A DNA stretch of 64,000 nucleotides from Rhodococcus spelaei (GCF_006704125.1 NZ_VIGH01000004.1:502906-566905); one strand, 5' to 3'. Shown: positions 8,774 to 17,485, counted from the stretch's first letter. Made by a program: numbers and translations. The notes: generated from the sequence alone by a model not told the origin.

Positions 8774-9822
8774 TGACGACCGACATGTCACTCGAGGCCG
8801 CTGCCGCGGCACCCGACGCCGCATCGCCTCGGGCCGGACGCCCGTTCGCCGGCGTTGCGGTCGAAGCGGGCATCACGCTCGCGGTCGTCGCGGCGGTGCT
8901 GGCGTGGATGGGGCCGAGCCTGTACCGACAGGACCTCGTCTTCCTCGCCGCCACGTACTCGCTCATCGCGCTCGGCATGTACATCCCCTTCGTGATGGCC
9001 GGCTCGCTGTCGATGGCGTACAGCGCGTACGCCGCGATCGGCGCGTACGCCGTCGCCCTCATCTCGGTGAAGACCGGTCTGTCGATGTGGTGGGGCTGGG
9101 TGATCGGAGCCCTGGCGGCCGCGGTCGTCGCGGTGGTCCTCGCGCTCGCGACGCAGAAGCTGTCCGGCTTCTACCTCGCCGCCGTCACGCTGCTGTTCGG
9201 AGTCGCCTTCGAGCACTGGCTCATCGACGGGCCCAGCTTCACGGGCGGCTCGGCCGGCATCTCGGGTGTCGAGGCCGTCAGCCTGTTCGGTTGGCAGCCG
9301 CCGCGGTACACCCTGGTGGTGCTGGCGATCCTGTTCGTCTGCGCGATCGCGGTCATCGTCGACCGGCTCCGCAAGTCGGTGTGGGGTCTGACGTTGCGCG
9401 CTGCCCGCGACAACAAGAACGCCGCGCGCTCGTCCGGGGTGAACCCCGCGCACCTGACGGTGGTCGCGCTGGCGATCGGTGCCGCCATCGCGTCGACCGG
9501 CGGCTCGCTGTTCACCGTCTCGGTGCAGGCAGTCACGCCCGAGACCTTCACGCTGAGCATCGTGTTCCTCGCGATCTTCATGCCGATCATCGGCGGTCGC
9601 AACAGCGCGTGGGGAGCCCCGCTCGGTGCGCTGATCGTGGTGATCGTGACCCTCAACATGCCCGGCTACCAGGGCAGCGGTGAGCTGCTGCTGGCGATCG
9701 CGGTGTTGCTGATCCTCGTCATCGCCCCCGGCGGCGTGATCGGGTGGGTCTCCGCGGCATTCGGTCGTCTCACCGGTTCGACGAAGTCCGGCTCGGTCGA
9801 GGAAGGAAGTGATCGCTCATGA
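8773..9822 (+). CDS. ABC transporter permease, LivM type
   Basis: A 349-residue membrane protein with about nine to ten hydrophobic spans and a LivM-type order: 'YSLIALGMYIPFVMAGSLSMAYSAYAAIGAYAV' region near residues 58-95 (given in parts: 'IALGMYIPFVMAGSLS', 'YAAIGAYAV') and the coupling loop 'WGLTLRAARDNKNAARSSG' near 205. Start and stop overlap both neighbours (TGATG and ATGA). It pairs with the LivH-type permease to form the membrane pore of the importer. Confidence 0.85.
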   Translation: MTTDMSLEAAAAAPDAASPRAGRPFAGVAVEAGITLAVVAAVLAWMGPSLYRQDLVFLAATYSLIALGMYIPFVMAGSLSMAYSAYAAIGAYAVALISVKTGLSMWWGWVIGALAAAVVAVVLALATQKLSGFYLAAVTLLFGVAFEHWLIDGPSFTGGSAGISGVEAVSLFGWQPPRYTLVVLAILFVCAIAVIVDRLRKSVWGLTLRAARDNKNAARSSGVNPAHLTVVALAIGAAIASTGGSLFTVSVQAVTPETFTLSIVFLAIFMPIIGGRNSAWGAPLGALIVVIVTLNMPGYQGSGELLLAIAVLLILVIAPGGVIGWVSAAFGRLTGSTKSGSVEEGSDRS

Positions 9823-10595
9823 CCGGCAGCGTGCTGCTCGAGGTCTCCGGGCTCACCAAGAACTACGGTGGCGTCCGCGCCGTCGACAACGTCTCGTTCA
9901 CCGTCGCGCCCGGCGAGGTCGTCGGTCTCGTCGGCCCCAACGGCGCCGGAAAGACCACGCTGGTGGACTGCATCTTCGGCACGCAGAAGGCCGACGCCGG
10001 CACGGTGACGCTGTCGGGGCGGACGCTCGGTGGGGCGAGTGAGAAGCGTGCGCGGCAGGGACTGTCACGCACCTTCCAGCACCCGCAGTTGGCGCTGGAG
10101 TTGAGTGCGGTCGAGAACATCGTCCCCGCGCTGTACGGACGGCGGATGAGTTCGCCGCTGCACTCGCTGTGGTGGGCGCTCAAGGGGCCGTTCGAGAACT
10201 GGGGCGCCACCGCGGACCGTGCCCGCGCGGTTGCACACGAGTACTCGATCGACGACACCACCAGCGCGTGCGGCGAACTGAGTCTGGGCGGCCAGCGCCT
10301 GGTCGAGGTGGCGCGGGCCATGGCGACCGATCCCCAGGTACTGCTGCTCGACGAGCCGTTCGCGGGCGCAGACCACACCGGGATCGCCGCGATCGCCGGC
10401 GCCGTGCGCAAGATCCAGGCACAGGGTCGCGGTGTGGTGTTGGTCGATCACAATGTCGATCTCATCGCCGAACTCGCGACCACCGTCGTCCTGCTGGACT
10501 TCGGTTCGGTCGAGTTTCACGGCGCACCCGCCGAATGTCTCGCGAGCGACGCGATGCGAGAGGTGTATTTCGGGGCAGGAGAGGAAAACTCATGA
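9819..10595 (+). CDS. ABC transporter ATP-binding protein, LivG type
   Basis: A 258-residue ATPase. Walker A is GPNGAGKTT near residues 39-47, the signature is LSLGGQRLVEVARAMA and Walker B is 'VLLLDEPFAGAD'. The C-terminal 'CLASDAMREVYFG' tail marks the LivG subgroup. It energises uptake through the two permeases. It overlaps the preceding and following genes by four bases each (ATGA). Confidence 0.88.
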   Translation: MTGSVLLEVSGLTKNYGGVRAVDNVSFTVAPGEVVGLVGPNGAGKTTLVDCIFGTQKADAGTVTLSGRTLGGASEKRARQGLSRTFQHPQLALELSAVENIVPALYGRRMSSPLHSLWWALKGPFENWGATADRARAVAHEYSIDDTTSACGELSLGGQRLVEVARAMATDPQVLLLDEPFAGADHTGIAAIAGAVRKIQAQGRGVVLVDHNVDLIAELATTVVLLDFGSVEFHGAPAECLASDAMREVYFGAGEENS

Positions 10596-11305
10596 CCACG
10601 CTCGACGTGAAGGACCTGCGGGTCCGGTACGGCTCGGCCGTCGCGGTCGACGGCGTCTCGTTCACGGCCACATCCGGTACGGTGACCGCGATCGTCGGCC
10701 CCAACGGTGCGGGCAAGTCCAGCCTGTTCGGGGCGGTGTACGGCTCCGTCCGCGGCACCGGTGAGGTGTCGGTGGACGGCCACTGTGTCGACTCGATGTC
10801 GGCGCTGCAGCGGGTACGCGAGGGATTCGCCTACGTCCCGCAGGGCCGGCAGCTGTTCATGAAAATGTCGGTGCTCGAGAACCTCCAGGTGGGCGCCGAC
10901 CTGCAGGGCCTGAAGAAGGACGCGATCGAGTCGGCGTTCGAACGGTTCCCGGTGTTGCGGGAACGTGCGCGCAGCTACGCGGGCGTGCTCAGCGGCGGAG
11001 AGCAGCAGATGCTGGTGCTCGGCCGGGCACTGCTGTCGACGCCGAAGGTCCTGCTGCTCGACGAGATGATGACCGGACTCGCTCCGAAGATCGTCGCCGA
11101 ACTGCGTGCGCTCGTCGGTGATCTCGCGGCGGAGGGTGTCACGGTGCTGGTGGCCGAGCCCGCCCTGGCGACGTTGAAGTCGGTGGTGCAGCGCGGCTAC
11201 GTCATGCAACGCGGCCGGATCATCGGAACCCGGTCCGACGCCGACTCCCTCGACGCCGCCTACAAGCAGTCGATGGGCCTTCTGGAAACTACGGTGGGAA
11301 AGTGA
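10592..11305 (+). CDS. ABC transporter ATP-binding protein, LivF type
   Basis: A 237-residue ATPase starting at ATG 10592 within the ATGA overlap. Walker A reads GPNGAGKSS, the Q-loop region 'FAYVPQGRQLFMKMSVLENL' is typical of LivF, the signature is LSGGEQQML and Walker B is 'VLLLDEMMTGLAP'. It is the second ATPase of the importer. Its stop overlaps the GTG start of the CoA-ligase gene. Confidence 0.88.
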   Translation: MTTLDVKDLRVRYGSAVAVDGVSFTATSGTVTAIVGPNGAGKSSLFGAVYGSVRGTGEVSVDGHCVDSMSALQRVREGFAYVPQGRQLFMKMSVLENLQVGADLQGLKKDAIESAFERFPVLRERARSYAGVLSGGEQQMLVLGRALLSTPKVLLLDEMMTGLAPKIVAELRALVGDLAAEGVTVLVAEPALATLKSVVQRGYVMQRGRIIGTRSDADSLDAAYKQSMGLLETTVGK

Positions 11306-12954
11306 GCTCGATGGGGAACATCACCACGACACTCGACATCGCGGTCGGCGACTTCGCTACCGCGCCCGAGAGGTTCGCCGACCTCAGCATCAGTGAGCTC
11401 GTGCGGCACTGGGCGCTCACCATTCCGGATCACCTCGCGTTCATCACACCCGAGGTCCGTATCTCGTGGGCCGGCTACGACGCGACCGCCGACCGGATCG
11501 CGTCCGCGTTGTCGGCGCTGGCCGAGCGCGACGGCGACGGCGAACCCGGCGCGGTCGCGCTGTATCTGCCCGACACCATGGTCTTCCACGCCGCGTTGAT
11601 TGCCGCTTTCCGGACCGGCCGCATCGCAGTGGGTATCGGATCGCGTTCGGGGATCAAGGAAGTGGCGCACCTGACGACGCGCGCCGACTGCCGGGTCCTC
11701 GTCACCGCGCGCACGTTGCGCGGCCAGGACGTCGCACCGCTCGTCGCCGAACTGCGTGAGCGGACCGGCGGCCCGGAGTACGTCGTCTACGTCGACGATC
11801 TGGGGTCGGTGGTGGTCGAGGACGCCACCGGGACGCAGATCGAGGTGGCCGACCGGCGGTTCGAGGCGACCAGCCCGCGTTTCGGTATCCGGGACGTGTC
11901 GATGCTCAACTCCACGTCCGGCACCACCGGCCTGCCCAAGCTGGTGACCCAGACCGAGCACCGCTGGATCGCGTTCTCGGAGGTGGCGAGGCGCGCGGGC
12001 AACATCACCGGTGACGACGTCTTCTTCGGCGCGGTCCCGGCGCCGTTCGGCTTCGGACTGTGGACCTCGCACTTCCTGCCGGCGCTGCTCGGCGCGCCCA
12101 ACGTCGTCCTCGAGCGGTTCAGCGCGGACACCATGATCGACCTGCTCGAGCGCGAGCGGGTGACCGTCTTGAACTGTGTCAGCACGCAGTTCAAGATGCT
12201 GCTGCGTTCCGACCGTGGCCGCGACGCGGACCTGGGTGCCCTGCGGGCGATGTTCACCGGCGGTGAGGCGGTGCCGTACTCGGAGGCCCTCGCGTTCGAG
12301 GAGCGCACAGGGGCGGCGGTGCTGCAGTTCTACGGCTCCAACGAGACCGGTGCGGTGAGTGTCACCACCGTCGACGACGACTCCGACACCCGCCTGCGTA
12401 CCTGTGGGTACGTGCTCGACAACATGCAGGTACGCGTGTTCGACGATGCCGGCGTCGAGGTGCTCGGCAACGAGCGGCGCGGCCAGCCCGGGGTGAACGG
12501 CCCGCTGATGTGCCACGGCTACTGGGACGACGACGCGGCCAACGCCGAGCTGTACACCGACGACGGCTGGATGCTGTTGGGCGACATCGTCGAGATCGAT
12601 GCCACGGGACGCGTCCGGGTCGTCGGCCGCAAGGCGGACATCATCATCCGCGGCGGCAAGAACATCTCGGCCGTCGAGGTCGAGGAGTTCGTGCGCGCCC
12701 ACCCGGCGATCACGATGGTCGCGGTCATCGGTGTGCGAGACGAGTTGTTCGGTGAGAAGGTGTGTGCGGTCGTGGTTACCAGTGACGGCCGCGAGTTGAC
12801 AGCGCCCGAGTTGGCGGCATGGCTAGGTGCGCAGGGCGTCACCCGTGAGTACATCCCCGAACACGTGGTGGTGGTCGAAGACCTGCCGCTCGCGCCCGGT
12901 GGGAAGGTTGCAAAGGCGGCGGTAGCGGCCATTGCGGAGCAGCGCCTTCGCTGA
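11302..12954 (+). CDS. AMP-forming acyl-CoA/aryl-CoA ligase
   Basis: A 550-residue adenylate-forming enzyme. The phosphate loop is 'STSGTTGLPK' (about residues 205-214); 'YGSNETGA' and 'GWMLLGD' are the A5 and A7 motifs; 'GRKADIIIRGGKNIS' is A8; the final 'LPLAPGGKVAK' carries the A10 lysine. It should convert an imported acid to its CoA thioester with ATP. The sequence recalls aromatic or alicyclic acid ligases, but the substrate is not readable. GTG 11302 overlaps the ATPase stop; ATG 11311 is an alternative start. As last gene of the operon it would make the likely effector of the TetR repressor. Confidence 0.83.
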   Translation: MSSMGNITTTLDIAVGDFATAPERFADLSISELVRHWALTIPDHLAFITPEVRISWAGYDATADRIASALSALAERDGDGEPGAVALYLPDTMVFHAALIAAFRTGRIAVGIGSRSGIKEVAHLTTRADCRVLVTARTLRGQDVAPLVAELRERTGGPEYVVYVDDLGSVVVEDATGTQIEVADRRFEATSPRFGIRDVSMLNSTSGTTGLPKLVTQTEHRWIAFSEVARRAGNITGDDVFFGAVPAPFGFGLWTSHFLPALLGAPNVVLERFSADTMIDLLERERVTVLNCVSTQFKMLLRSDRGRDADLGALRAMFTGGEAVPYSEALAFEERTGAAVLQFYGSNETGAVSVTTVDDDSDTRLRTCGYVLDNMQVRVFDDAGVEVLGNERRGQPGVNGPLMCHGYWDDDAANAELYTDDGWMLLGDIVEIDATGRVRVVGRKADIIIRGGKNISAVEVEEFVRAHPAITMVAVIGVRDELFGEKVCAVVVTSDGRELTAPELAAWLGAQGVTREYIPEHVVVVEDLPLAPGGKVAKAAVAAIAEQRLR

Positions 12955-13042
12955 GTGATGTCTGCGGAATCCCGCACACCGGTTCGGCTCGTCGCGGGTC
13001 CACGTGCGGGCGGGGTGGGGGTTCCCATTCCGTGCGCGGAGT

Positions 13043-13078
13043 GTTACAAACTAAGAACAGCCGTTCGGAATTTGTAAC
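13043..13078. promoter_or_regulatory. inverted repeat upstream of paaX
   Basis: GTTACAAA (13043-13050) and TTTGTAAC (13071-13078) are exact 8-base reverse complements with a 20-base spacer, ending 14 bases before the ATG of the PaaX-type gene. The 28-base centre spacing of the half sites suggests an operator bound over nearly three helical turns, most simply autoregulation by the PaaX protein. A mere hairpin is possible but the long spacer argues against it. Confidence 0.6.
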
Positions 13079-13092
13079 GTCGAGGGGGTGCC

Positions 13093-13839
13093 ATGCCGGT
13101 ACGCACGCTCGCCGAGCTCGCGCCGCCGATGACAGCACGGTCGGTGGTGCTCAGCCTGTTGCTCGGTATCCGCCCGGCGCGGATGCCCGGTCGGGAGATC
13201 ACCCGCATCGGCGAGCTGTTCGGGATCGCCTCGTCGACGATGCGGGCCGCGCTCTCCCGGATGGTCGCGGCCGGCGACCTGGTCTCGACGGACTCGATGT
13301 ACCTGCTCGGCGCCCGTCATCTGGAACGGCAGGCGCTGCAGGAGGCGTTGGTCAACCCGCGGCGTACCCCCTTCGACGGCGGCTGGGACATGGTGGTGGT
13401 CGTGGTGTCCGGTCGCGAGGCCGGCGCCCGCGGCGCGCTGCGCATGATCCTCGCCGAGCATCGGTACGCCGAACTGCGGGAAGGGGTGTGGATGCGCCCC
13501 GCGAACCTGGCCGGGCACGACCTGCCGCCCCTCGACGAGGTGCACCGGTTCACCACCGTCCCGGAGAACGCCGACGCGCTGGTCGCGCAGCTCTGGGAAC
13601 TCGACACCTGGGCAGCCGAGGCCCGGCTGGTCCTGGCCGCGCTGACGGTGCCGGAACAGTCCGAGGCGCGGTTCATGGCCGCAGCGGCCGCGGTGCGGCA
13701 CCTGCGAACCGACCCGGCGTTGCCCGACGAGCTGCTGCCGGAGAACTGGCCCGCCGACGAATTGCGGTGGGCCTACGACGACTACCGCGCACAGTTCGCC
13801 GAACTGAGCATGCGTGAGGAAGTGGAGGACAAGCCGTGA
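13093..13839 (+). CDS. PaaX-family transcriptional regulator
   Basis: A 248-residue regulator. The winged-helix 'ITRIGELFGIASSTMRAALSRMVAAGDL' near residues 37-64 is characteristic of PaaX, followed by the central Cas2-like fold and the C-terminal PaaX_C region. PaaX in E. coli represses phenylacetate genes and responds to phenylacetyl-CoA. Here the only obvious target is the acyl-CoA dehydrogenase gene that overlaps it by four bases, so it more likely controls that enzyme in response to some other acyl-CoA. Confidence 0.85.
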   Translation: MPVRTLAELAPPMTARSVVLSLLLGIRPARMPGREITRIGELFGIASSTMRAALSRMVAAGDLVSTDSMYLLGARHLERQALQEALVNPRRTPFDGGWDMVVVVVSGREAGARGALRMILAEHRYAELREGVWMRPANLAGHDLPPLDEVHRFTTVPENADALVAQLWELDTWAAEARLVLAALTVPEQSEARFMAAAAAVRHLRTDPALPDELLPENWPADELRWAYDDYRAQFAELSMREEVEDKP

Positions 13840-15467
13840 AGACGCACGAGGTGACCAACCAGGTTCCGCCGCTGGTCGACTACGACACCGCCGGGCATCC
13901 GCTGTTCGACGAGATCCTCACCGCCGCAGGCGCCGCCGACGCGCTCGCCGAGGTCCACGAGGTGGGCACCCTCGCCGGCAGCGCGTACGCCAAGGAGCTC
14001 GGCGACCGCGCGGAGGCCCACCCGCCGATCCTGCGCACCCACGACCGCTACGGAAACCGGGTCGACCGTGTCGACTACGACCCCGCCTATCACGACCTGA
14101 TGCGGCACGCGGTGGAGTTCGGTCTGCACGGGGCCGCCTGGCGCGACAACCGTGACAACGCACACCTGATCCGGGCCGCGAAGTTCACCGCCTGGCAGGT
14201 CACCGACGCCGGGCACGGCTGCCCGGTCTCGATGACCTATGCCGCGGTTCCCGCGCTGCGCGCCGACGCGAAGCTGTCCGCCGAGTTCGAGCCGCTGCTG
14301 AGCAACGACCAGTACGACCCGTCCGTCGCGCCGACCGCGCTCAAGCGGGGCCTGATCGCCGGCATGTCGATGACCGAGAAGCAGGGCGGCTCGGACGTGC
14401 GGGCCAACACCACCACGGCCACCCCGCAGCCGGACGGCAGCTACCGGATCGTCGGCCACAAGTGGTTCACCTCGGCGCCGATGTCGGACATCCTGCTCAC
14501 CCTGGCGCAGGCGCCCGGCGGGCTTACCTGTTTCGTGCTGCCCCGGGTGCTGCCGGACGGCACGATGAACTCCATTGCGCTGCAGCGACTCAAGGACAAG
14601 CTCGGCAACAAGTCCAACGCCAGCAGCGAGGTCGAGTACGACAATGCGATCGGGTGGCGGCTCGGGGACGAGGGCCGTGGCGTGCGGACCATCATCGAGA
14701 TGGTCAACATGACCCGCCTGGACTGCACCCTCGGCACGTCGGCGTTGATGCGGGAGGCGGTCGGCCAGGCTGCCCATCATGCCGCACATCGCAGCGCGTT
14801 CGGCGCGGTGCTGATCGACAAGCCGTTGATGCGCAACGTGATCGCGGATCTCGCGGTCGAGGCGGAGGCGTCCATGACCGTCGCGCTGTGGCTGGCGTCG
14901 CAGACGGACGCCGCGCTGCGTGGCGACGAGCGGGCCGGGCTGCTGCGTCGTCTGGGCCTGGCGGTGTCGAAGTACTACGTCTGCAAGCGCGGGCCGGGAC
15001 ACGCCGCGGAGGCGCTGGAATGCCTGGGCGGCAACGGCTTCGTCGAGGAGTCGGGGATGCCGCGGCTGTACCGCGAGGCGCCGCTGGGGTCGATCTGGGA
15101 GGGCAGCGGCAACGTCGCAGCGCTGGACACGCTGCGCGCGCTGGCCAAGCAACCCGAGGTGCTCGGCGTGTTCTTCGACGAACTCGACTCCGCCGCTGGA
15201 TCCGACGCCCGCTACGACGCCTACGTCGCCGCTCTGAAGGCGCAGTTCGCCGACCTGGACAACCTCGAGTACCGCTCCCGGATCGTCGTCGGCCGGCTGG
15301 CGTTGGCGCTGCAGGGCTCGCTGCTGGTGCGGTCGGGGAACCCGTCCGTCGCCGACGCGTTCGTCGCCACCCGGCTCGCCGGCGACTGGGGCACGGTCTA
15401 CGGCACCCTGCCCACCGGACTGGACCTGACCCCGATCATCGACCGCGTCATCCCGGTAGCCACGTAG
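13836..15467 (+). CDS. AidB-type acyl-CoA dehydrogenase
   Basis: A 543-residue flavoprotein, longer than normal acyl-CoA dehydrogenases (about 380) and equal to the AidB subgroup. 'GMSMTEKQGGSDVRANTT' (about residues 178-195) is the AidB signature around the flavin and substrate site; 'ALECLGGNGFVEESGMPRLYREAPL' region (in parts 'CLGGNGFVEES', 'RLYREAPLGSIWEG') is the ACAD tail. E. coli AidB takes part in the adaptive response to alkylation; relatives oxidise isovaleryl-CoA-like substrates. Translation starts at GTG 13836 inside the paaX stop, so regulator and enzyme are coupled. Confidence 0.82.
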   Translation: MKTHEVTNQVPPLVDYDTAGHPLFDEILTAAGAADALAEVHEVGTLAGSAYAKELGDRAEAHPPILRTHDRYGNRVDRVDYDPAYHDLMRHAVEFGLHGAAWRDNRDNAHLIRAAKFTAWQVTDAGHGCPVSMTYAAVPALRADAKLSAEFEPLLSNDQYDPSVAPTALKRGLIAGMSMTEKQGGSDVRANTTTATPQPDGSYRIVGHKWFTSAPMSDILLTLAQAPGGLTCFVLPRVLPDGTMNSIALQRLKDKLGNKSNASSEVEYDNAIGWRLGDEGRGVRTIIEMVNMTRLDCTLGTSALMREAVGQAAHHAAHRSAFGAVLIDKPLMRNVIADLAVEAEASMTVALWLASQTDAALRGDERAGLLRRLGLAVSKYYVCKRGPGHAAEALECLGGNGFVEESGMPRLYREAPLGSIWEGSGNVAALDTLRALAKQPEVLGVFFDELDSAAGSDARYDAYVAALKAQFADLDNLEYRSRIVVGRLALALQGSLLVRSGNPSVADAFVATRLAGDWGTVYGTLPTGLDLTPIIDRVIPVAT

Positions 15468-15520
15468 TCCCACGCCCGCACGACCTTTCGGAGCTTCGTG
15501 CAACGCACACTCGGGCAACT

Positions 15521-15600
15521 GCTGTGGTGTTCGTGGACGCCCTGCCGAAGAACTCGGTCGGCAAGATCCTCGAGCGGCGACTGCGGGCGGGACAGCGGCC
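15521..15600 (+). pseudogene. 3' relic of an acyl-CoA synthetase gene
   Basis: Bases 15521-15600 read 'AVVFVDALPKNSVGKILERR' and 'LRAGQRP'. This is the C-terminal A10 region of a fatty acyl-CoA synthetase, where the Lys of NSVGK is catalytic. No start, P-loop or upstream domain is present: the preceding bases belong to the dehydrogenase gene. The reading frame runs into the rpf gene without its own stop. It is probably what remains of a deleted fadD gene. Confidence 0.65.
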
Positions 15601-15603
15601 TCG

Positions 15604-15957
15604 TCAGAGGTTTCGGCCGCACACGGGCCAGGCGCCGGGGCCCTGTCCGTCGAGAACCCTTTCGGCCACGCGAATCTGCTCATCGCGTGACGCGTGCTGC
15701 GGACTTCCCGAACCGCCGTACTCCGCCCACGTGCTCTGGGTGAACTGGAGGCCGCCGTAGAAGCCGTTGCCCGTGTTCGTCGACCAGTTCCCACTGCTCT
15801 CGCAGGCGGCGACGGCGTCCCAGTTGTGGGTGGCGGCGCTGGCGGGGCCGGCTGCGAGCCCCACCGCGACAGCGGCGAGTGCGCCTGACGCGACGAGGGT
15901 TCCGAGCGTCCGGGAGAGCGTGCGGGTGCCGGTGTGGTGGGTACGGGTGACGATCAT
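15604..15957 (-). CDS. secreted resuscitation-promoting factor-like transglycosylase
   Basis: A 117-residue protein: a Sec signal peptide of about 41 residues ending in ASA, then one Rpf domain with nothing attached. '[14 protein letters not shown]' holds the catalytic Glu53; '[18 protein letters not shown]' and '[14 protein letters not shown]' are the other Rpf blocks; Cys52 and Cys113 should form the domain disulfide. It would cleave peptidoglycan outside the cell and stimulate growth from dormancy, like short RpfC/D/E-type proteins. The single-domain form cannot be assigned to one of these. The 200 bases upstream are GC-rich leader in which I could not recognise a c-di-AMP riboswitch. Confidence 0.9.
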   Translation of the reverse strand: MIVTRTHHTGTRTLSRTLGTLVASGALAAVAVGLAAGPASAATHNWDAVAACESSGNWSTNTGNGFYGGLQFTQSTWAEYGGSGSPQHASRDEQIRVAERVLDGQGPGAWPVCGRNL

Positions 15958-16110
15958 CGATGTGGTTCCTTGCCTGGCTGTTTCGTGGTCGACTCGCGCG
16001 GTTCGGTGAGTCAGGTCACAGATTCCCGGCAGGGACGGCCGGCGGCGACGGCAGATGTACCGGGGGCCATACCTGCTTTGCCGAACTCGGGTACCCGGTC
16101 CCGGACGTGA

Positions 16111-16147
16111 AACGGCCCCCGCACCAGCGCGTGGTGCGGGGGCCGTT
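16111..16147 (-). terminator. terminator of the mycolyltransferase gene
   Basis: A perfect 16-base stem, AACGGCCCCCGCACCA (16111-16126) with its complement at 16132-16147, and a 5-base loop. On the minus strand it lies 14 bases past the mycolyltransferase stop and is followed by a short T run. Confidence 0.85.
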
Positions 16148-16161
16148 GAGCTTCGGCGGAC

Positions 16162-17190
16162 TTACAGGCCGATGGACTTGGCCAGCATCGGCCACGACTC
16201 GTGCAGGTCGTCCTGCCAGTAGCCCCACGAGTGGGTGCCGGCCGGGCGGTAGTCGAAGTTCGCGGGGATGTTCAGCTGCTCCAACCGGCCCTGCAGGTTG
16301 TGCGTGCACTGGTTGACCGCGGCCTCGATGAGGCCGCCGACGACGACCTGGTTGGCGAGGGTGCCGAGCTGGCCGTTGATCCCGGGGCTGGTGAGGGTGT
16401 CGTGATCGCCGGGAAGCCCGGTGGACGAGGAGACGAAAAGCTCGATGCCGCGCAGCTTCTCGGCGTTGACGACCGGGTCGTTGGCCTTCCAGCCCGGGCC
16501 GTCGAACGGTCCCCACATGTTGGTCGCGTCGGCCCCGCCGCGCGACTCGACGACGGTGCGGATGTAGAACTGGCCGGCCTCGGTGCTGGTCTCCGCGCAG
16601 CCGCTGTAGGCGCCGACGCTCTTGTACAGCTCGGGTGCGGCGATGGCGAGGTTGAGCACCGAGGTGCCTGCCATCGAGATGCCGGCGATCGAGTTGACGC
16701 CGGTGGTGTCGAAGGCCTTGTCGATGATCGGGGGCAGTTCCTTGGTCAGGAAGGTCGTCCACTTGTTGCGGCCCAGTTCGGGGTCGTCCTTCTGCCAGTC
16801 GGTGTAGTAGCTGAAGGCGCCGCCGATCGGGGTGACCACGTTGACGTTCTTGTCCTTGAAGAAGTCCATGACGTCGGTCTGCTTCTGCCAGGTCGCGCGG
16901 TCCTCGCCGCCGCCCGCGCCGTTGAGGAGGTACAGCGTCGGCCGCGGCACGCTGGTGTCGGCCGGGGTGATCACCTCGACCGGGATGACCCGGTCCATTG
17001 CCGCCGAGTACACCTGTGCGGTCACCTTGCGGGACCCGCTGTCGTCGATGCGCTCGAGCTTCGATCCCGTCGTGGTCTCGGTGCTGGGGTCGGCGTGCCC
17101 GATCGCGGGCGCGGCCAGCATCGGAAGGACGGTGCAGGAGACGGCGGCCGCGAGCAGTCGGGCGCGGCGGGACGAGGTCCGAAGACGCAT
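16162..17190 (-). CDS. mycolyltransferase (antigen 85 family)
   Basis: A 342-residue exported esterase. The start at 17190 gives a signal peptide ('RARLLAAAVSCTVLPMLAAP', cleavage near GHA at residue 33); an upstream ATG at 17232 would spoil it. The nucleophile elbow is GISMAGTS (Ser173 region, about residues 170-176), a probable acid is Glu250 and the His is in 'PAGTHSWGYW' (His320). It should transfer mycolic acids from trehalose monomycolate to trehalose, arabinogalactan or proteins in the cell envelope. The fibronectin-binding loop of Ag85 is not evident. It is divergent from two tiny peptide genes, possible acceptors of mycoloylation. Confidence 0.9.
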   Translation of the reverse strand: MRLRTSSRRARLLAAAVSCTVLPMLAAPAIGHADPSTETTTGSKLERIDDSGSRKVTAQVYSAAMDRVIPVEVITPADTSVPRPTLYLLNGAGGGEDRATWQKQTDVMDFFKDKNVNVVTPIGGAFSYYTDWQKDDPELGRNKWTTFLTKELPPIIDKAFDTTGVNSIAGISMAGTSVLNLAIAAPELYKSVGAYSGCAETSTEAGQFYIRTVVESRGGADATNMWGPFDGPGWKANDPVVNAEKLRGIELFVSSSTGLPGDHDTLTSPGINGQLGTLANQVVVGGLIEAAVNQCTHNLQGRLEQLNIPANFDYRPAGTHSWGYWQDDLHESWPMLAKSIGL

Positions 17191-17307
17191 GGTGGAGGCC
17201 TCACAGTTCAGTTCGGTTCGGTGCGGGCGCACGGGTGCGCACGCTCATCCTTTCTACCGGAATTCGACACCGTCCAGCCACCGCTGGCAGGCAACATAAA
17301 AGAAGTC

Positions 17308-17344
17308 GTAAAGCACCATTGCTTTGTGTAACTACCTGCTTTAC
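17308..17344. promoter_or_regulatory. inverted repeat in the divergent promoter region
   Basis: GTAAAGCA (17308-17315) and TGCTTTAC (17337-17344) are exact 8-base inverted repeats with a 21-base spacer; a third half site, TGCTTTGT, lies at 17320-17327. The cluster sits between the mycolyltransferase and the small peptide genes and could bind a regulator of either. The binder is unknown. Confidence 0.5.
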
Positions 17345-17353
17345 CGTGTGTGC

Positions 17354-17380
17354 CGACACACATATACCCGGGTTGTGTCG
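17354..17380. promoter_or_regulatory. inverted repeat upstream of the small peptide genes
   Basis: CGACACA (17354-17360) and TGTGTCG (17374-17380) flank a 13-base spacer, 28 bases before the first peptide start. This position fits an operator overlapping the promoter of the peptide pair. No known regulator consensus is matched. Confidence 0.45.
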
Positions 17381-17407
17381 TGGATTACACACATGGAGGA
17401 GTTCGAT

Positions 17408-17485
17408 ATGGGCAGCACCACCATCACCGAGGTCGTCGACTTCGCATTCAGCCTGCTGAACCAGGTCGTCAAGTTCACCAGCTGA
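17408..17485 (+). CDS. 25-residue amphipathic peptide A
   Basis: ATG 17408 to TGA 17483-17485, with a strong GGAGGA ribosome site at 17395-17400 and ideal 7-base spacing. The product runs 'MGSTTITEVVDFAFSLLN' then 'QVVKFTS'. There is no signal peptide. Placed on a helix, Ile6, Val9, Val10, Phe14, Leu16/17, Val20/21 form one face and Thr, Glu, Asp, Asn, Gln, Lys the other; net charge is about -1. Size, amphipathicity and a location beside a mycolyltransferase recall the PorA/PorH channel peptides of Corynebacterium, which are O-mycoloylated. No clear sequence identity to those is claimed. A PSM-like surfactant peptide is another option. Confidence 0.65.
   Translation: MGSTTITEVVDFAFSLLNQVVKFTS

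Noticed and set aside
15958..16110. A c-di-AMP (ydaO) riboswitch before the rpf-like gene
   Set aside because: Such riboswitches often precede rpf genes, but the space is short and I could not pair the expected conserved segments.
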